Assembly (NCBI RefSeq): GCF_024437745.1
Contig: NZ_JANFNY010000002.1
Coordinates: forward strand, 1-64,000
From: Roseomonas sp. GC11
GTDB lineage: Bacteria > Pseudomonadota > Alphaproteobacteria > Acetobacterales > Acetobacteraceae
Direction of reading: 5' to 3'
Length of the DNA: 64,000 nt
The notes beneath the pieces are model-generated. The model was given only the letters and a program-made list of their open reading frames with translations, ran no database searches and was not told where the DNA came from. This document shows, piece by piece, positions 50,492-59,286 of this stretch; position 1 is the first letter of the stretch; each line of letters opens with the position of its first letter. The position numbers and the translations under genes are program-made.

Positions 50492-52600
50492 ATGGCTGCC
50501 ACTGTTCAGAAGATCACCCTCTCGCCCTCGCGCGACATTCCCTTCAACAAGCTCTTGCTCTCCCAGTCGAACGTCCGGCGGGTGAAGGCCGGCGTCTCGA
50601 TCGAGGAGCTGGCCGACGATATCGCCCGCCGCGGCCTGTTGCAGGGCCTCAGCGTGCGCGCGGTCGTCGATCAGGCTGGCGTCGAGACCGGCATGTTCGA
50701 GATCCCGGCCGGCGGCAGGCGCTACCGGGCGCTGGAGCTGCTCGTGAAGCAGAAGCGCCTCGCCAAGACCGCGTCGGTGCCGTGCATCGTCCGCGACAGC
50801 GGCATTGCCGAGGAAGACTCGCTCGCCGAGAACGTCCAGCGAGCGCCGCTGCACCCGCTCGACCAGTTCCGGGCGTTCCTGGCGTTGCGCGAGAAAGGCC
50901 AGTCGGAGGAGGAGATCGCCGCCGCCTTCTTCGTCTCGGTCAACGTCGTGAAGCAGCGCCTGAAGCTGGCGTCCGTTTCACCGGCGCTGCTCGACGTCTA
51001 TGCCGAGGACGGCATGACGCTCGATCAGCTCATGGCCTTCACCGTCTCGGGCGACCATGAGCGCCAGGAGCAGGTGTTCGAGCGCCTGAAGGTCTCCTAC
51101 GATAAGCAGCCCTACGTCATCCGCCGCATGCTGACCGAGGGCGCGGTCCGCGCCTCCGATAAGCGGGCGCAGTTCATCGGCCTCGACGCCTATGTGGCGG
51201 CGGGCGGCACGGTGCTGCGCGACCTGTTCCAGGGCGATGATGGCGGGTGGCTGCAGGATGTTCCGCTGATCGACCAGATGGTCGCCGATAAGCTGAAGGC
51301 GGACGCCGAGGCGATCGCCGCCGAAGGCTGGAAGTGGATCGAGGTAGCGCCCGACTTCGCCTATGGCCATGCCTTCGGCCTGCGCCAGCTTCGCGGCGAG
51401 GCCATGCCGCTGTCGGCCGAGGAGGAAGCGAGCCGCGACGCGCTCCAGGCCGAGTTCGACCGGCTGTCCGAGGAATACCAGGACGCCGACGAGCTTCCGG
51501 ATGAAGTGGATGAGCGCCTGTCGGAGCTGGAGACGCTGATCGAGGGCTTCGACGACCGTCCCGTGCTGTTCGACGCCGCCGAGATCGCGCGCGCCGGCGC
51601 CTTCATCAGCATCGGCGCCGACGGCCAGCTTCGCGTCGGGCGCGGCTATGTCCGGCCGGAAGATGAGTTGCCGGCTGAGCCTGCGTCGGAGACGGACGCG
51701 GACGGTGACGATGAACGCGCTATGGCCGCCAGCTACGAGGACGACGATTCAGTCGCGACGGCGGAGCCCGACGCCGAGCCGGAGGAGGATGAGGGTCTCT
51801 CGCCCATATCCGACCGCCTGATGACCGAGCTGACCTCGCACCGGACGCTTGGCCTGCGCAACGCACTCGGCGAGCGACCGGACGTCGCCTTCGTCGCGGC
51901 GCTGCACGTCCTGACGTTGAAGACCTTCTACCACTACGGCTCGGATAGCTGCCTCGAACTCGATCTGAAGAGCGTCAGCTTCGGGACGCAGGCGCCGGGG
52001 CTCAACGACAGCGCATCGGCCGAGGCGATCCGGGCTCGGCACGATGGCTGGTCGAAGGCGCTTCCCAAGGAATCGGCCGACCTTTGGGACGCGCTGCAGG
52101 AATGGGACGGCGACAGCCAGGCGGGCCTATTCGCCCACATCGTCAGCCTTTCGGTGAACGCCGTGTACGAGCCCTGGAACCGGCGCCCCCGTGCTGCCGC
52201 CCATGCCGACCGGCTGGCCCAGACGGTCGACCTCGACATGGCGGCGGCCGGGTGGAAGCCGACCGTGGACAACTTCCTCGGCAGGGTGACGAAGGCTCGC
52301 ATCCTTCAGGCGGTTTCCCAGGCGAAGGGGCAGCGCGCCGCCGATCGGATCGAGCATCTGAAGAAGGGCGACATGGCGGCCGAGGCGGAAACGCTTCTGG
52401 CCGATACCGGCTGGTTGCCCGAACCGTTGCGCACCGCCGATCGGGGCGCGGCGAATGTCGAGCCCACCGTGAGCAACGAATCTGTTGAGGCGGTCGAACA
52501 ATCGACGGCAATCGGCGGCGAAACGGCCATGGTCGAAGACGAGCCGCTCGCGGAAGATGAGATCGGCGACGCCGCTCCCCACGCGGTCGCGGCCGAATAA
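50492..52600 (+). CDS. ParB/RepB-like partition and regulation protein
   Basis: A 702-aa protein. The ParB/Sulfiredoxin N-terminal nuclease-like domain (L-S-Q-S-N-V-R-R, then E-I-P-A-G-G-R-R-Y-R-A-L) is followed by A-E-N-V-Q-R, A-F-F-V-S-V-N-V-V-K-Q-R-L-K-L-A as the helix-turn-helix, and a long C-terminal region rich in Asp/Glu from about 315. An in-frame TTG start further upstream would pass through the structured leader, so ATG at 50,492 was chosen. ICE ParB homologues of this size act in maintenance or transcription control. Confidence 0.87.
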   Translation: MAATVQKITLSPSRDIPFNKLLLSQSNVRRVKAGVSIEELADDIARRGLLQGLSVRAVVDQAGVETGMFEIPAGGRRYRALELLVKQKRLAKTASVPCIVRDSGIAEEDSLAENVQRAPLHPLDQFRAFLALREKGQSEEEIAAAFFVSVNVVKQRLKLASVSPALLDVYAEDGMTLDQLMAFTVSGDHERQEQVFERLKVSYDKQPYVIRRMLTEGAVRASDKRAQFIGLDAYVAAGGTVLRDLFQGDDGGWLQDVPLIDQMVADKLKADAEAIAAEGWKWIEVAPDFAYGHAFGLRQLRGEAMPLSAEEEASRDALQAEFDRLSEEYQDADELPDEVDERLSELETLIEGFDDRPVLFDAAEIARAGAFISIGADGQLRVGRGYVRPEDELPAEPASETDADGDDERAMAASYEDDDSVATAEPDAEPEEDEGLSPISDRLMTELTSHRTLGLRNALGERPDVAFVAALHVLTLKTFYHYGSDSCLELDLKSVSFGTQAPGLNDSASAEAIRARHDGWSKALPKESADLWDALQEWDGDSQAGLFAHIVSLSVNAVYEPWNRRPRAAAHADRLAQTVDLDMAAAGWKPTVDNFLGRVTKARILQAVSQAKGQRAADRIEHLKKGDMAAEAETLLADTGWLPEPLRTADRGAANVEPTVSNESVEAVEQSTAIGGETAMVEDEPLAEDEIGDAAPHAVAAE

Positions 52601-52620
52601 CGTCAACGACTTGCGAGACT

Positions 52621-52646
52621 GGCCCGCCGGAGACGGCGGGCCTTTT
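52621..52646 (+). terminator. Intrinsic terminator after the ParB-like gene
   Basis: GGCCCGCCG-GAGA-CGGCGGGCC (52,621-52,642) is a perfect nine-pair stem followed by TTTT. It ends the ParB transcript 20 nt after its stop, before the TOPRIM gene. Confidence 0.88.
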
Positions 52647-52662
52647 CGCATGGGAAACGACC

Positions 52663-53697
52663 ATGACCCAAAATCCGCATGATCTTGCACGTCGCCTCGC
52701 CGATCGTGCCGAAACAGTGTGCCGGCACTACCTCTCCAGCGGACGCCGCGAGGGCGGCTACTGGCTGGTTGGCGATGTGCGCAACACGCCCGGCCGCTCG
52801 ATGTACGTCCGGCTCAAGGACACGCCCAGAGGCCCAGCCGGCAAATGGACCGACGCGGCGACCGGCGAGCATGGCGATCTCCTCGATGTCATCCGCGAAA
52901 GCTGCGGTCTGCTCGATTTCAAGGACGTCACGGACGAGGCACGGACCTTCCTGAGCATGCCACCGCCGGAGCCGGAATCTCGCCCGCAACCGCGGCAAAG
53001 CCCCGCGCCGCATGGGTCGCCCGAGGCCGCCCTTCGGCTGGTCCGCATGTCGCAGCCGATCTACGGCACGCTCGTACAGGCGTATTTACGCGAACGCGGC
53101 ATTACGGATTTACGCGGAACCGGAAGCCTGCATTTCCACCCGCGCTGCTACTATCGGCCCGACGAGCATTCGCCGACCGAGACCTGGCCGGCGATGATCG
53201 CGGCCGTGACAGACCTCGACGGCAAGATCACCGGGGCGCATCGCACTTGGCTCGATCCCCGCCAACGCGACAAGGCGCCGCTCGACACGCCGAGGCGGGC
53301 AATGGGCGATCTTCTCGGCAACGCTGTTCGCTTCGGCATCGGCAGCGAGGTGATGGCGGCCGGCGAAGGCATCGAGACCGTCCTGTCCGTCAGGCAGGTC
53401 TTGCCCGACATGCCGATGCTGGCGGCGCTCTCCGCAGCCCATCTCGCCGCCATCCTTTTCCCGGACACGCTGCGGCGGCTCTACATCCTCCGCGACGACG
53501 ATCCGGCCGGTGATGGCGCGCGGGACAGCTTGGTCGAACGGGCGAACGTGGCCGGGATTGAGGCGATCGCCATCTCGCCCCAACTCGGCGACTTCAACGA
53601 GGATCTCCGTACCCTCGGCATCGACGCGCTCAGAAGCCAGACCCGGATGCAGATCGGGCCGCAGGACGTGGCGCGTTTCATGGCGCTGGCGGCATAG
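52663..53697 (+). CDS. TOPRIM-domain protein (DUF7146-like, ICE primase-related)
   Basis: A 344-aa protein. Its N-terminal region (Y-W-L-V-G-D-V-R-N-T-P-G-R-S-M-Y-V-R) and C-terminal TOPRIM segments A-A-G-E-G-I-E-T-V-L and Y-I-L-R-D-D-D-P-A-G match the ICE-borne DUF7146/TOPRIM family, which is related to primases. It probably acts in element DNA metabolism. A short start ATG follows GGGAAACGACC. Confidence 0.88.
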   Translation: MTQNPHDLARRLADRAETVCRHYLSSGRREGGYWLVGDVRNTPGRSMYVRLKDTPRGPAGKWTDAATGEHGDLLDVIRESCGLLDFKDVTDEARTFLSMPPPEPESRPQPRQSPAPHGSPEAALRLVRMSQPIYGTLVQAYLRERGITDLRGTGSLHFHPRCYYRPDEHSPTETWPAMIAAVTDLDGKITGAHRTWLDPRQRDKAPLDTPRRAMGDLLGNAVRFGIGSEVMAAGEGIETVLSVRQVLPDMPMLAALSAAHLAAILFPDTLRRLYILRDDDPAGDGARDSLVERANVAGIEAIAISPQLGDFNEDLRTLGIDALRSQTRMQIGPQDVARFMALAA

Positions 53698-54007
53698 CCG
53701 GCAGGGAGGAAGGTGGCGGCGGCGCCGCCATGCACGTCCGGATGCACCATGCCGTCTGAGAGGACCGCGCTTCGGCCTTCAAGAGGGCGATCGGCCCACA
53801 GTCGAGCCGGCCCGGCAATGGCGGCGGCCGACTATTTTCCGGCGGCGCGTGCCGCGCCTTTCCATCGCGAAGCAAAATAGCCGGCCTTCGCCATCCTGCG
53901 CTCACGCTCCGGCCCTGCGCTCACGCTCCGGGTGCAAGGCCGTCCCGCCGGTGGGCTTCGTCGCCATGAAGGCCGCGACGGTCGCGGTCCAATCGACGGA
54001 GCATCCC
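53698..54007. other. Non-coding gap with an 18-bp direct repeat
   Basis: About 310 nt between the TOPRIM and DUF2493 genes. CCTGCGCTCACGCTCCGG occurs twice in direct orientation at 53,895-53,912 and 53,914-53,931. The rest holds short GC stems (for example GGCGGCGCGTGCCGCGCC). No protein recognised; open frames on the minus strand have no family resemblance. Confidence 0.65.
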
Positions 54008-54931
54008 ATGGACGCGCACGACGACTTCGAACCGCACCACGAATCCTCACCCACCGACTACGTCCTCAACGAACTGCAGCTCCACGGCTATCGACCCTTC
54101 TCCGACGAACCGGATCAGCGGCTTCTTCCGGATGGCAATGCGGTCGCAGGCGCCGTCGCCGACATCTTCGACGCCCTGATCTCCACCTTGGAGGACACGC
54201 GCCTCGAACCCGACCTCGACGATCTCCTCTGGTCGACCGTCAACGTCTTCCACCGCGCCACCGACCGGATCGCTCGCGAACTCGACGACAACGAGCAGGC
54301 CCAGAAGCGCTCGCAGCGCGAACAGGACGGCAGCGAGGTGAAGTCGGTCGAACTCGAGCGGCAGATCGCAGAGGGCCAGACACTAATCGAACGCCAGGCC
54401 GCCTTCGAGCTGATGCGCGACCAGGCCGCCGAACACTACGAACGCCAGATCGGCAAGCCGTGGCTCCCGCGCAGCGGATCCAAGGTCAACCATCGCAAAC
54501 TCACCTCGGCGATGATCGACAGCCGCGACTTCCTGATGGCGAAGAAGCGTGCCGATCAGGAGGTTCTCCTTCCGCCCGGCCCTAAGATCGTCGTCACCGG
54601 CGGGCTCGACTTCAACGATCACCGGCTCATCTGGGCCAAGCTCGACCAAGTGCATGAGAAGCACCCCGACATGGTCCTCGTTCACGGTAAGTCGCCGAAG
54701 GGCGCCGAGAAGATCGCCTCGCTCTGGGCGAAGAACCGCAATGTCCCGCAGATCGGTTTTGCGCCCGACTGGACGAAGCACGGCCGCGCAGCGCCCTTCA
54801 AGCGCAACGACGAGATCCTGGAGATCGTGCCCAAGGGCGTGATGCACTTCCCGGGCACCGGCATCCACGACAACCTCGCGGACAAGGCCAAGAAGCTCGG
54901 CATCCCGGTCTGGAAGTTCGGCGGCGCGTAA
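54008..54931 (+). CDS. DUF2493-domain protein
   Basis: A 307-aa protein. The C-terminal DUF2493 domain has the opening strand K-I-V-V-T-G-G-L-D-F-N-D, then V-L-V-H-G-K-S-P-K-G-A-E-K-I-A, in a Rossmann-like fold related to SLOG domains that may bind nucleotides. The N-terminal half is a charged helical region (E-R-Q-I-A-E-G-Q-T-L-I-E-R). Members occur widely on ICEs and plasmids, usually near DUF932 and ParB. Starts at 54,008 (GGAG 6 nt upstream) or 53,966; the first fits the family better. Confidence 0.87.
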   Translation: MDAHDDFEPHHESSPTDYVLNELQLHGYRPFSDEPDQRLLPDGNAVAGAVADIFDALISTLEDTRLEPDLDDLLWSTVNVFHRATDRIARELDDNEQAQKRSQREQDGSEVKSVELERQIAEGQTLIERQAAFELMRDQAAEHYERQIGKPWLPRSGSKVNHRKLTSAMIDSRDFLMAKKRADQEVLLPPGPKIVVTGGLDFNDHRLIWAKLDQVHEKHPDMVLVHGKSPKGAEKIASLWAKNRNVPQIGFAPDWTKHGRAAPFKRNDEILEIVPKGVMHFPGTGIHDNLADKAKKLGIPVWKFGGA

Positions 54932-55015
54932 GCGCCGCCTCTACCAAGCTGGCGGAACACTGGAACGTAGCCGACGGCGCTTCTACTTACCCAATGAACT
55001 GAAAGCGGGGCTTCG

Positions 55016-55594
55016 ATGAGCACAATCACAGACGATGACTACAAAACACATATGGCACCTATCGTCGCCGAAGGCTTTACGCTCGATCCCCCCGGATTCG
55101 AGCGTCTTTCGTCGTGGACGCACATGCTGATGCACCTCGTCAATGCGCGCTCCAACTTTGAGTGGGTGCGTGACCACCCGGCCGACCTCGGCGAAATGGA
55201 AGACTCGCTGCGCCAACAGGCCTTCTTCATCGCTGGGATCATGGCCCCTTGCCGGTGCTACGCGTCCTCTGGCTCCGGCATCCCGATGCTCGACGCCAAA
55301 AAGGTCTATGAGGGGTCAGATGACGGAAAGCAGGTCCATGAACGTCTGATCGCGCTTCGCAACTCGATTGCCGCGCACACGGATGCGTCGGACATCGTCC
55401 GCCTCACGCTCGCAGTCAAGGACGAGCCCAAGCGGCTCATCATCCGACATCTCTGGACGATGGCAGTGCCGGTCAACGAGATCGACGATTTTCTGGAAGC
55501 CGTCGCTCACACGGAGCATTTCGTCACGATCAGCCTCAACAAATATCTGAACCGGCTTGAGAAGGAACAAGGCAAGACGATCGAACTGGACTGA
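55016..55594 (+). CDS. Unrecognised 192-aa protein with an R-N-x4-H (HEPN-like) motif
   Basis: A mostly helical protein. A-L-R-N-S-I-A-A-H-T-D at about residues 119-129 fits the R-x5-H spacing of HEPN ribonucleases, with the usual Asn after Arg. W-T-H-M-L-M-H-L-V-N-A-R-S-N-F near residue 34 is a plausible first helix. It is a single-gene insertion between DUF2493 and small backbone membrane genes, so it may be cargo rather than backbone. I do not recognise a family. Confidence 0.55.
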   Translation: MSTITDDDYKTHMAPIVAEGFTLDPPGFERLSSWTHMLMHLVNARSNFEWVRDHPADLGEMEDSLRQQAFFIAGIMAPCRCYASSGSGIPMLDAKKVYEGSDDGKQVHERLIALRNSIAAHTDASDIVRLTLAVKDEPKRLIIRHLWTMAVPVNEIDDFLEAVAHTEHFVTISLNKYLNRLEKEQGKTIELD

Positions 55595-55819
55595 GCGTCT
55601 CGCGGCATTGACCGGCTCCGCCGCGAAAACCCGTTCCCCGCTTCATTTGCGCTGATCCTTGGTCAGACTGATCGCTTGACGCCATCAACCCGTAAAGGGT
55701 CGGCTATGCAAGCATGCCTCCGCTGCGGCTTCGCCTGCGCGGTGATTGCAGCGCTCAGCCCGACACATCGGGCGCCTGTCAGCGGGGGATGGTCCTCCGC
55801 TCGAACAGGAGCCGGATCG

Positions 55820-55987
55820 ATGTCCCTCAACGACGCCCACGCCTTCGCCTTCAGCCTCGCCACCACGCTGATGGCCGCCATCATCATCTACCAGGCTGGC
55901 GACGGCACGCTGTCGGTCACGCCCGCCAGCGAATATGACGGCGACATCGCCGCCATCGTCCATGAGATCGACCCCTTCGCCCCTTGA
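55820..55987 (+). CDS. Small 55-aa membrane protein of the element backbone
   Basis: A short protein with one hydrophobic helix (A-F-A-F-S-L-A-T-T-L-M-A-A-I-I-I-Y, residues 7-23) and an acidic tail. Starts at an ATG after a GGAG-like site (CAGGAGCC). The open frame continues upstream but without coding character. Position just before another small membrane gene is typical of these ICEs; function unknown. Confidence 0.55.
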   Translation: MSLNDAHAFAFSLATTLMAAIIIYQAGDGTLSVTPASEYDGDIAAIVHEIDPFAP

Positions 55988-56128
55988 CCGGGGCGACCCG
56001 GTCGCACGAGCGGAAATCCCCGCCGGTTTCCGCTCCCGGCACGCGCGCTCTTGCGCTATACTTCAGCCGCGCCGTGGTGGTGGTGGAAGGCGCGGCCGTC
56101 AGACCTTGTCCATACGGAGGCCACCGCC

Positions 56129-56572
56129 ATGTTCATCCTCGCAATACTTGCATCCCTCGCAGCGATAGGCCTGCTTTGCTGGCTGCTGTTCACGCTGGCC
56201 GTCTTCGCGCTGCCGGCGTTTATCGGCGTGACCACCGGCGCTTGGGCGTACGGCACGGGCGCCGGCATCCCGGGCGCCATCCTGGTCGGCGCCGTCGCGG
56301 CGGCGATCACGCTCGCCGCCCGCCATCTGCTCATCACCTTCGTCCGGCCTATGTGGTTGAAGCTGATCTTGGCCGCAGCCTTCGTGGCGCCGGCGGCGAT
56401 CGCCGGCTTCCATGCCACCCATGGCATCGTGAAGCACCTCATGCCGTCCGACGCGTGGCAGATCACCTTATGCGTCATCGGCGCGGTCGCGGTCGGCATC
56501 ACCGCCTTCGTGCGGGTCGCTGGAATGGCGGCGGCTCCGGCCCCATCCGGCCGGGACCTTGCACGGGCCTGA
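56129..56572 (+). CDS. Integral membrane protein of unknown function, ICE backbone
   Basis: A 147-aa protein with four to five hydrophobic helices, opening M-F-I-L-A-I-L-A-S-L-A-A-I-G-L-L. The second helix region carries A-L-P-A-F-I-G-V-T-T-G-A-W-A-Y-G-T-G-A-G. The ATG has CGGAGG 8 nt upstream. Homologues occur beside DUF736 in related elements, but no activity is known to me. Confidence 0.68.
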   Translation: MFILAILASLAAIGLLCWLLFTLAVFALPAFIGVTTGAWAYGTGAGIPGAILVGAVAAAITLAARHLLITFVRPMWLKLILAAAFVAPAAIAGFHATHGIVKHLMPSDAWQITLCVIGAVAVGITAFVRVAGMAAAPAPSGRDLARA

Positions 56573-57134
56573 TCTCCGTCATCGCCGTCAGGAGGATCAG
56601 GGCAACCGTGGCCGTGGTCGTTCCCGTCGTCTGATGCCGGAACGATGGGCGTGTGCGACGCGGATCGACGCTGGTCCGGAAAGGCGGTTCTCGTTGGAGC
56701 GCTGCGAGAGCTGAGCCGTGTCTAGGCGGGCAGCGGACATCGGCGCGGCGACCTCGGCGGTGGCTGTACGACGGCCGGATGCGGCGGCGTCCACCTGGCG
56801 GGAGGAGACGAAGTCGGTGAGCGTGCTGTGGCGCCGGTTTGCTGTTGCGGGACGGCCGCCATCTTCTCCGTTATCTGACCGTGCCTCGACCGCTCCAAAC
56901 GGCCTCTTCAATGGCCTGATCTGGCCGAAGGCCGGCTTCGCCTCGATCGCCTATGACGCAACAGCCGCGTCAAACTTTCTTCCCCTGCCGGCTGCGCCGT
57001 CATTCCTCGCGAGGCAAGAAAGCCCTCCTTAGCTGTCAGGCCCCTTCGGGGTGCGCCGTCGATCGCCTCCGGCCTGCCGATCGCCATCGAGGCCGCAATG
57101 GTGCGGGCTCGGGAACGGAAAACGGAGACTTACA
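56573..57134. other. About 560-nt gap upstream of DUF736, no gene identified
   Basis: Contains GGCCCCTTCGGGGTGC (57,038-57,054), a small hairpin, and a long leader before the DUF736 gene. Both strands have open frames of about 100 codons but neither shows a signal peptide, motif, ribosome site or family resemblance, so I treat it as a long 5' untranslated or regulatory region. Confidence 0.6.
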
Positions 57135-57461
57135 ATGGCGACCATCGGCACCTTCAAGAAGACCGGCTCGAACGAGTTCACCGGCGACATCGTCACCCTC
57201 AGCGTCCAGGCCAAGAACGTGCGCATCGTCCCCGACCAGCGCGCCACCGGCGAGAACGCCCCTAGCCACCGGGTCCTGGTCGGTCGCGCCGAGATCGGCG
57301 CCGCCTGGTCCAAGCGCTCCAACGAGGGCCGCGACTATCTGGGCCTCAAGCTCGACGATCCGAGCTTCAACGCCCCGATCTACGCCAACCTCTTCGACGA
57401 TGAGGACGGCGACACCTTCTCGCTGATCTGGTCTCGCCCCAACGGGCGGCGCGGCGACTGA
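57135..57461 (+). CDS. DUF736 family protein (copy 1)
   Basis: A 108-aa DUF736 protein, a small conserved ICE/plasmid protein. Typical I-G-T-F-K-K-T...F-T-G-D-I-V-T-L opening, the central V-G-R-A-E-I-G-A-A-W and the N-L-F-D-D-E-D-G-D-T-F-S-L-I-W-S-R ending are visible. Role unknown, possibly single-stranded DNA binding. A strong terminator follows. A second, divergent copy is encoded at 62,661. Confidence 0.9.
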   Translation: MATIGTFKKTGSNEFTGDIVTLSVQAKNVRIVPDQRATGENAPSHRVLVGRAEIGAAWSKRSNEGRDYLGLKLDDPSFNAPIYANLFDDEDGDTFSLIWSRPNGRRGD

Positions 57462-57471
57462 GGCAACGCGC

Positions 57472-57503
57472 AAGGCCCCGGCCGGGAGGTCGGGGCCTTC
57501 GGC
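57472..57503 (+). terminator. Intrinsic hairpin after DUF736
   Basis: AAGGCCCCG (57,472-57,480) and CGGGGCCTT (57,491-57,499) form a perfect nine-pair stem around a 10-nt loop. The U-tract is short (TTC), so termination may be only partial. Confidence 0.72.
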
Positions 57504-57589
57504 GTCCAAGGCGACCGAATCAGTCGGACACTCCTGAACGGAAGTGCCAACGCAATCGAGACCGTTCAAGCTGGCCTCGATGCCAAAGA

Positions 57590-57606
57590 ACGACTATTAT
57601 AGTCGT
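57590..57606. promoter_or_regulatory. Operator-like inverted repeat ACGACTA-TTA-TAGTCGT
   Basis: A perfect 7-bp-arm inverted repeat with a 3-bp spacer. Its centre is TATTAT, a fair -10 element. It lies 43 nt upstream of the XRE repressor start, so it is the likely self-repression site of that gene. Confidence 0.72.
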
Positions 57607-57639
57607 AGTTCTGGCGTGCGCTTGGGTCGGAGTGGGAGG

Positions 57640-57655
57640 TGATCATGCATGATCA
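57640..57655. promoter_or_regulatory. Perfect 16-bp palindrome over the XRE gene start
   Basis: TGATCATGCATGATCA is fully self-complementary and covers the end of the ribosome site (GGGAGGT) and the start codon of the XRE regulator. It contains two candidate ATGs. It may be a second operator or an RNA hairpin that blocks initiation. Confidence 0.7.
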
Positions 57656-57891
57656 CCGCCCGACAGTCTCGGGCCGCACGCGCGTTGCTGGGTTGGACAC
57701 AGGAGACGCTCGCTGACCGGGCCCGCGTATCTTTGACCGCGCTGAAGCGCCTCGAGTCCGAAAGCGGACTCGAGGTGTATGAGAGCACGCGTGATGAGGT
57801 TCGGCGCGCATTCGAAGCTGGTGGGATCGTCTTCCTGAACTCCGACCAAGGTGTAGGAGTGATGCTTGTCAACAGGAAGAGAGACGGCTGA
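57649..57891 (+). CDS. Small XRE-family helix-turn-helix repressor
   Basis: An 80-aa protein consisting of one HTH_3/XRE domain: R-A-L-L-G-W-T-Q-E-T-L-A-D-R-A-R-V-S-L-T-A-L-K-R-L-E, followed by V-R-R-A-F-E-A-G-G-I-V-F. Such short XRE proteins regulate ICE transfer genes. Two palindromes in and just before its start are probable binding sites. ATG at 57,645 is out of frame, so 57,649 is used. Confidence 0.85.
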   Translation: MITARQSRAARALLGWTQETLADRARVSLTALKRLESESGLEVYESTRDEVRRAFEAGGIVFLNSDQGVGVMLVNRKRDG

Positions 57892-58011
57892 CGCGTCAGC
57901 GGGGGATCACCCCGCCCCGCCGCAGTGTGCACGCTCGGGCGATGACCTCTGCTCTCAAAACTACGTTAACAATCCCCCTCAAAATGGATACATCTACGGA
58001 CGGGGGACTCA

Positions 58012-58275
58012 GTGATCAAAGAAGACTTTCTGGACCAGCCGCCTAACGGCGCGGCGCTTACCGCCTATGACCAGGCGCATCTGAAGCTTTACCTGCGGCT
58101 TCTAGACGCTGACGCAGAGGGAGCAGACTGGAAAGAAGTCGTCAAAGTGCTGTTCGGCATTTGTGCCAAATCTGATCCAGAGCGCGCCGCACACGTGCAC
58201 GCCACTCACCTCTGCCGCGCCAAATGGATGACCCGGAACGGCTACAGCGAGCTCCTTGGGCCGCGTCTCCATTGA
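58012..58275 (+). CDS. DUF2285-domain DNA-binding-like protein
   Basis: An 87-aa protein that matches the short DUF2285 proteins on ICEs: T-A-Y-D-Q-A-H-L-K-L-Y-L-R-L-L-D-A-D-A-E-G-A-D-W-K-E-V and H-L-C-R-A-K-W-M-T-R-N-G-Y near the end. It starts at GTG with GGGGGA upstream. A 9-bp inverted repeat begins right after its stop. It is followed by a frameshifted larger gene of the same DUF2285/DUF6499 group. Confidence 0.8.
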   Translation: MIKEDFLDQPPNGAALTAYDQAHLKLYLRLLDADAEGADWKEVVKVLFGICAKSDPERAAHVHATHLCRAKWMTRNGYSELLGPRLH

Positions 58276-58276
58276 G

Positions 58277-58297
58277 GTGATGCAGCACCTGCATCAC
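58277..58297. promoter_or_regulatory. Inverted repeat GTGATGCAG-CAC-CTGCATCAC
   Basis: A perfect 9-bp-arm repeat with a 3-bp spacer located 2 nt past the DUF2285 stop and about 100 nt before the DUF6499/DUF2285 gene. It lacks a T-tract, so an operator is more likely than a terminator. Confidence 0.65.
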
Positions 58298-58393
58298 GTT
58301 GATCCGACTTCGTTCTTCCCAGCAGGCAATCAACTTGGAATCGTCATCGCTTCACAACTCGCGTTGCGTAACATTGCGCGGAGGTGGCGGAGG

Positions 58394-59159
58394 ATGTCGG
58401 AGGAAGAAAGCTGGCGGTCCGAGACTGCCTATGACTACATCGACAAACTGACGACTAGCGAACTCGCTTGGGAGTTTCTCCGGAGAAACCCGGATTATCG
58501 GGTGGCCTTTCAAGGGCTGTTATCCTCTGGACGAATAACGGACGACATTGCGACCACTTTTGCGCAGCAATGGGGGTTGTCTTTTCGCTGCAGATCCACA
58601 CGTCACGGGGCTCGCGCAACCGATCTTTTGGACTCCGCAAACCGATCCGGCGGCGATCATTCTCCAAGACGGCCACGCGCTATCCGGAGAATCTCATCTC
58701 ACCCTTGATGGTCTTCGCGCTCACGCCGTCCAAGACCGCGGCGCAGCGCTTCTCCGACTAAACCTCAACGGCGAGCGCTTCGATGTCAGCCTTACGGGTC
58801 GAGTAGAAGGCGACGCGCTCGCCGCGGTCATCCCGCTCGACGAGATGACACCCGACCGCCTGACGGCGTTGGGCCGGTTCTGGTCGGGCGCGACGGGCCG
58901 GGCTGTGCTTCCAGATCCGCGCATAACGCCGCAGCGGCTCCAGCGGGCGCGACAGATGCTACGCGCCATCGACGCTCGCGAGACGGGCGCCACCTACCGG
59001 GCCATCGCCCAATTTCTTTTCCCCCAACATGAAAACGACGCCGCGTCCTGGGTCGGCAGCGCCATCCGCGAAACCACCATTCGTCTCGCCCGCGACGGCA
59101 TGAAGCTCGTTCGCGGCGGATACCGGGCGCTGCTGCGCCGTCCCCGACGCGAACGCTGA
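58394..59159 (+). pseudogene. Frameshifted DUF6499/DUF2285 transcriptional-regulator-type gene
   Basis: The N-terminal part (W-R-S-E-T-A-Y-D-Y-I-D-K-L...L-A-W-E-F-L-R-R-N-P-D-Y-R) is DUF6499. The remainder (L-F-A-A-D-P-H-V, then ...L-R-A-I-D-A-R-E-T-G-A-T-Y-R-A-I-A-Q-F-L-F) is the DUF2285 half but lies in the +1 frame. The switch point is a run of five Gs at about 58,572-58,576 within the codons for W-G. With four Gs, W-G-C-L-F-A-A-D-P would be continuous, as in the intact family. This could be a real inactivating indel, phase variation, or a sequencing error in a homopolymer. Start ATG 58,394 follows GGCGGAGG. Confidence 0.8.
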
Positions 59160-59286
59160 CACCCACCCGGGTGTCGAATTTAGCTTCCTTACTTCGACAT
59201 CGTCCGAGGCGCCGTCTTCGCGCCACCGTGCTCGCAACCAGCCGCTCGTTCGCAGCGGCCTCCCGCGAGACCACGGAGGTTCGATC

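Noticed and set aside
53678-53905. 75-codon minus-strand frame between the TOPRIM and DUF2493 genes
   Set aside because: No ribosome site or motif, Pro/Arg-rich, and contains part of the short direct repeat region; treated as non-coding.
56597-57032. Two overlapping open frames of about 104 codons upstream of DUF736
   Set aside because: Opposite strands, no ribosome site, no motif and no family resemblance; reported as a non-coding leader.
58394-59159. Programmed +1 frameshift in the DUF6499/DUF2285 gene
   Set aside because: No slippery heptamer or stop-codon context typical of programmed shifts; a simple one-base change in a G run is enough to explain it.
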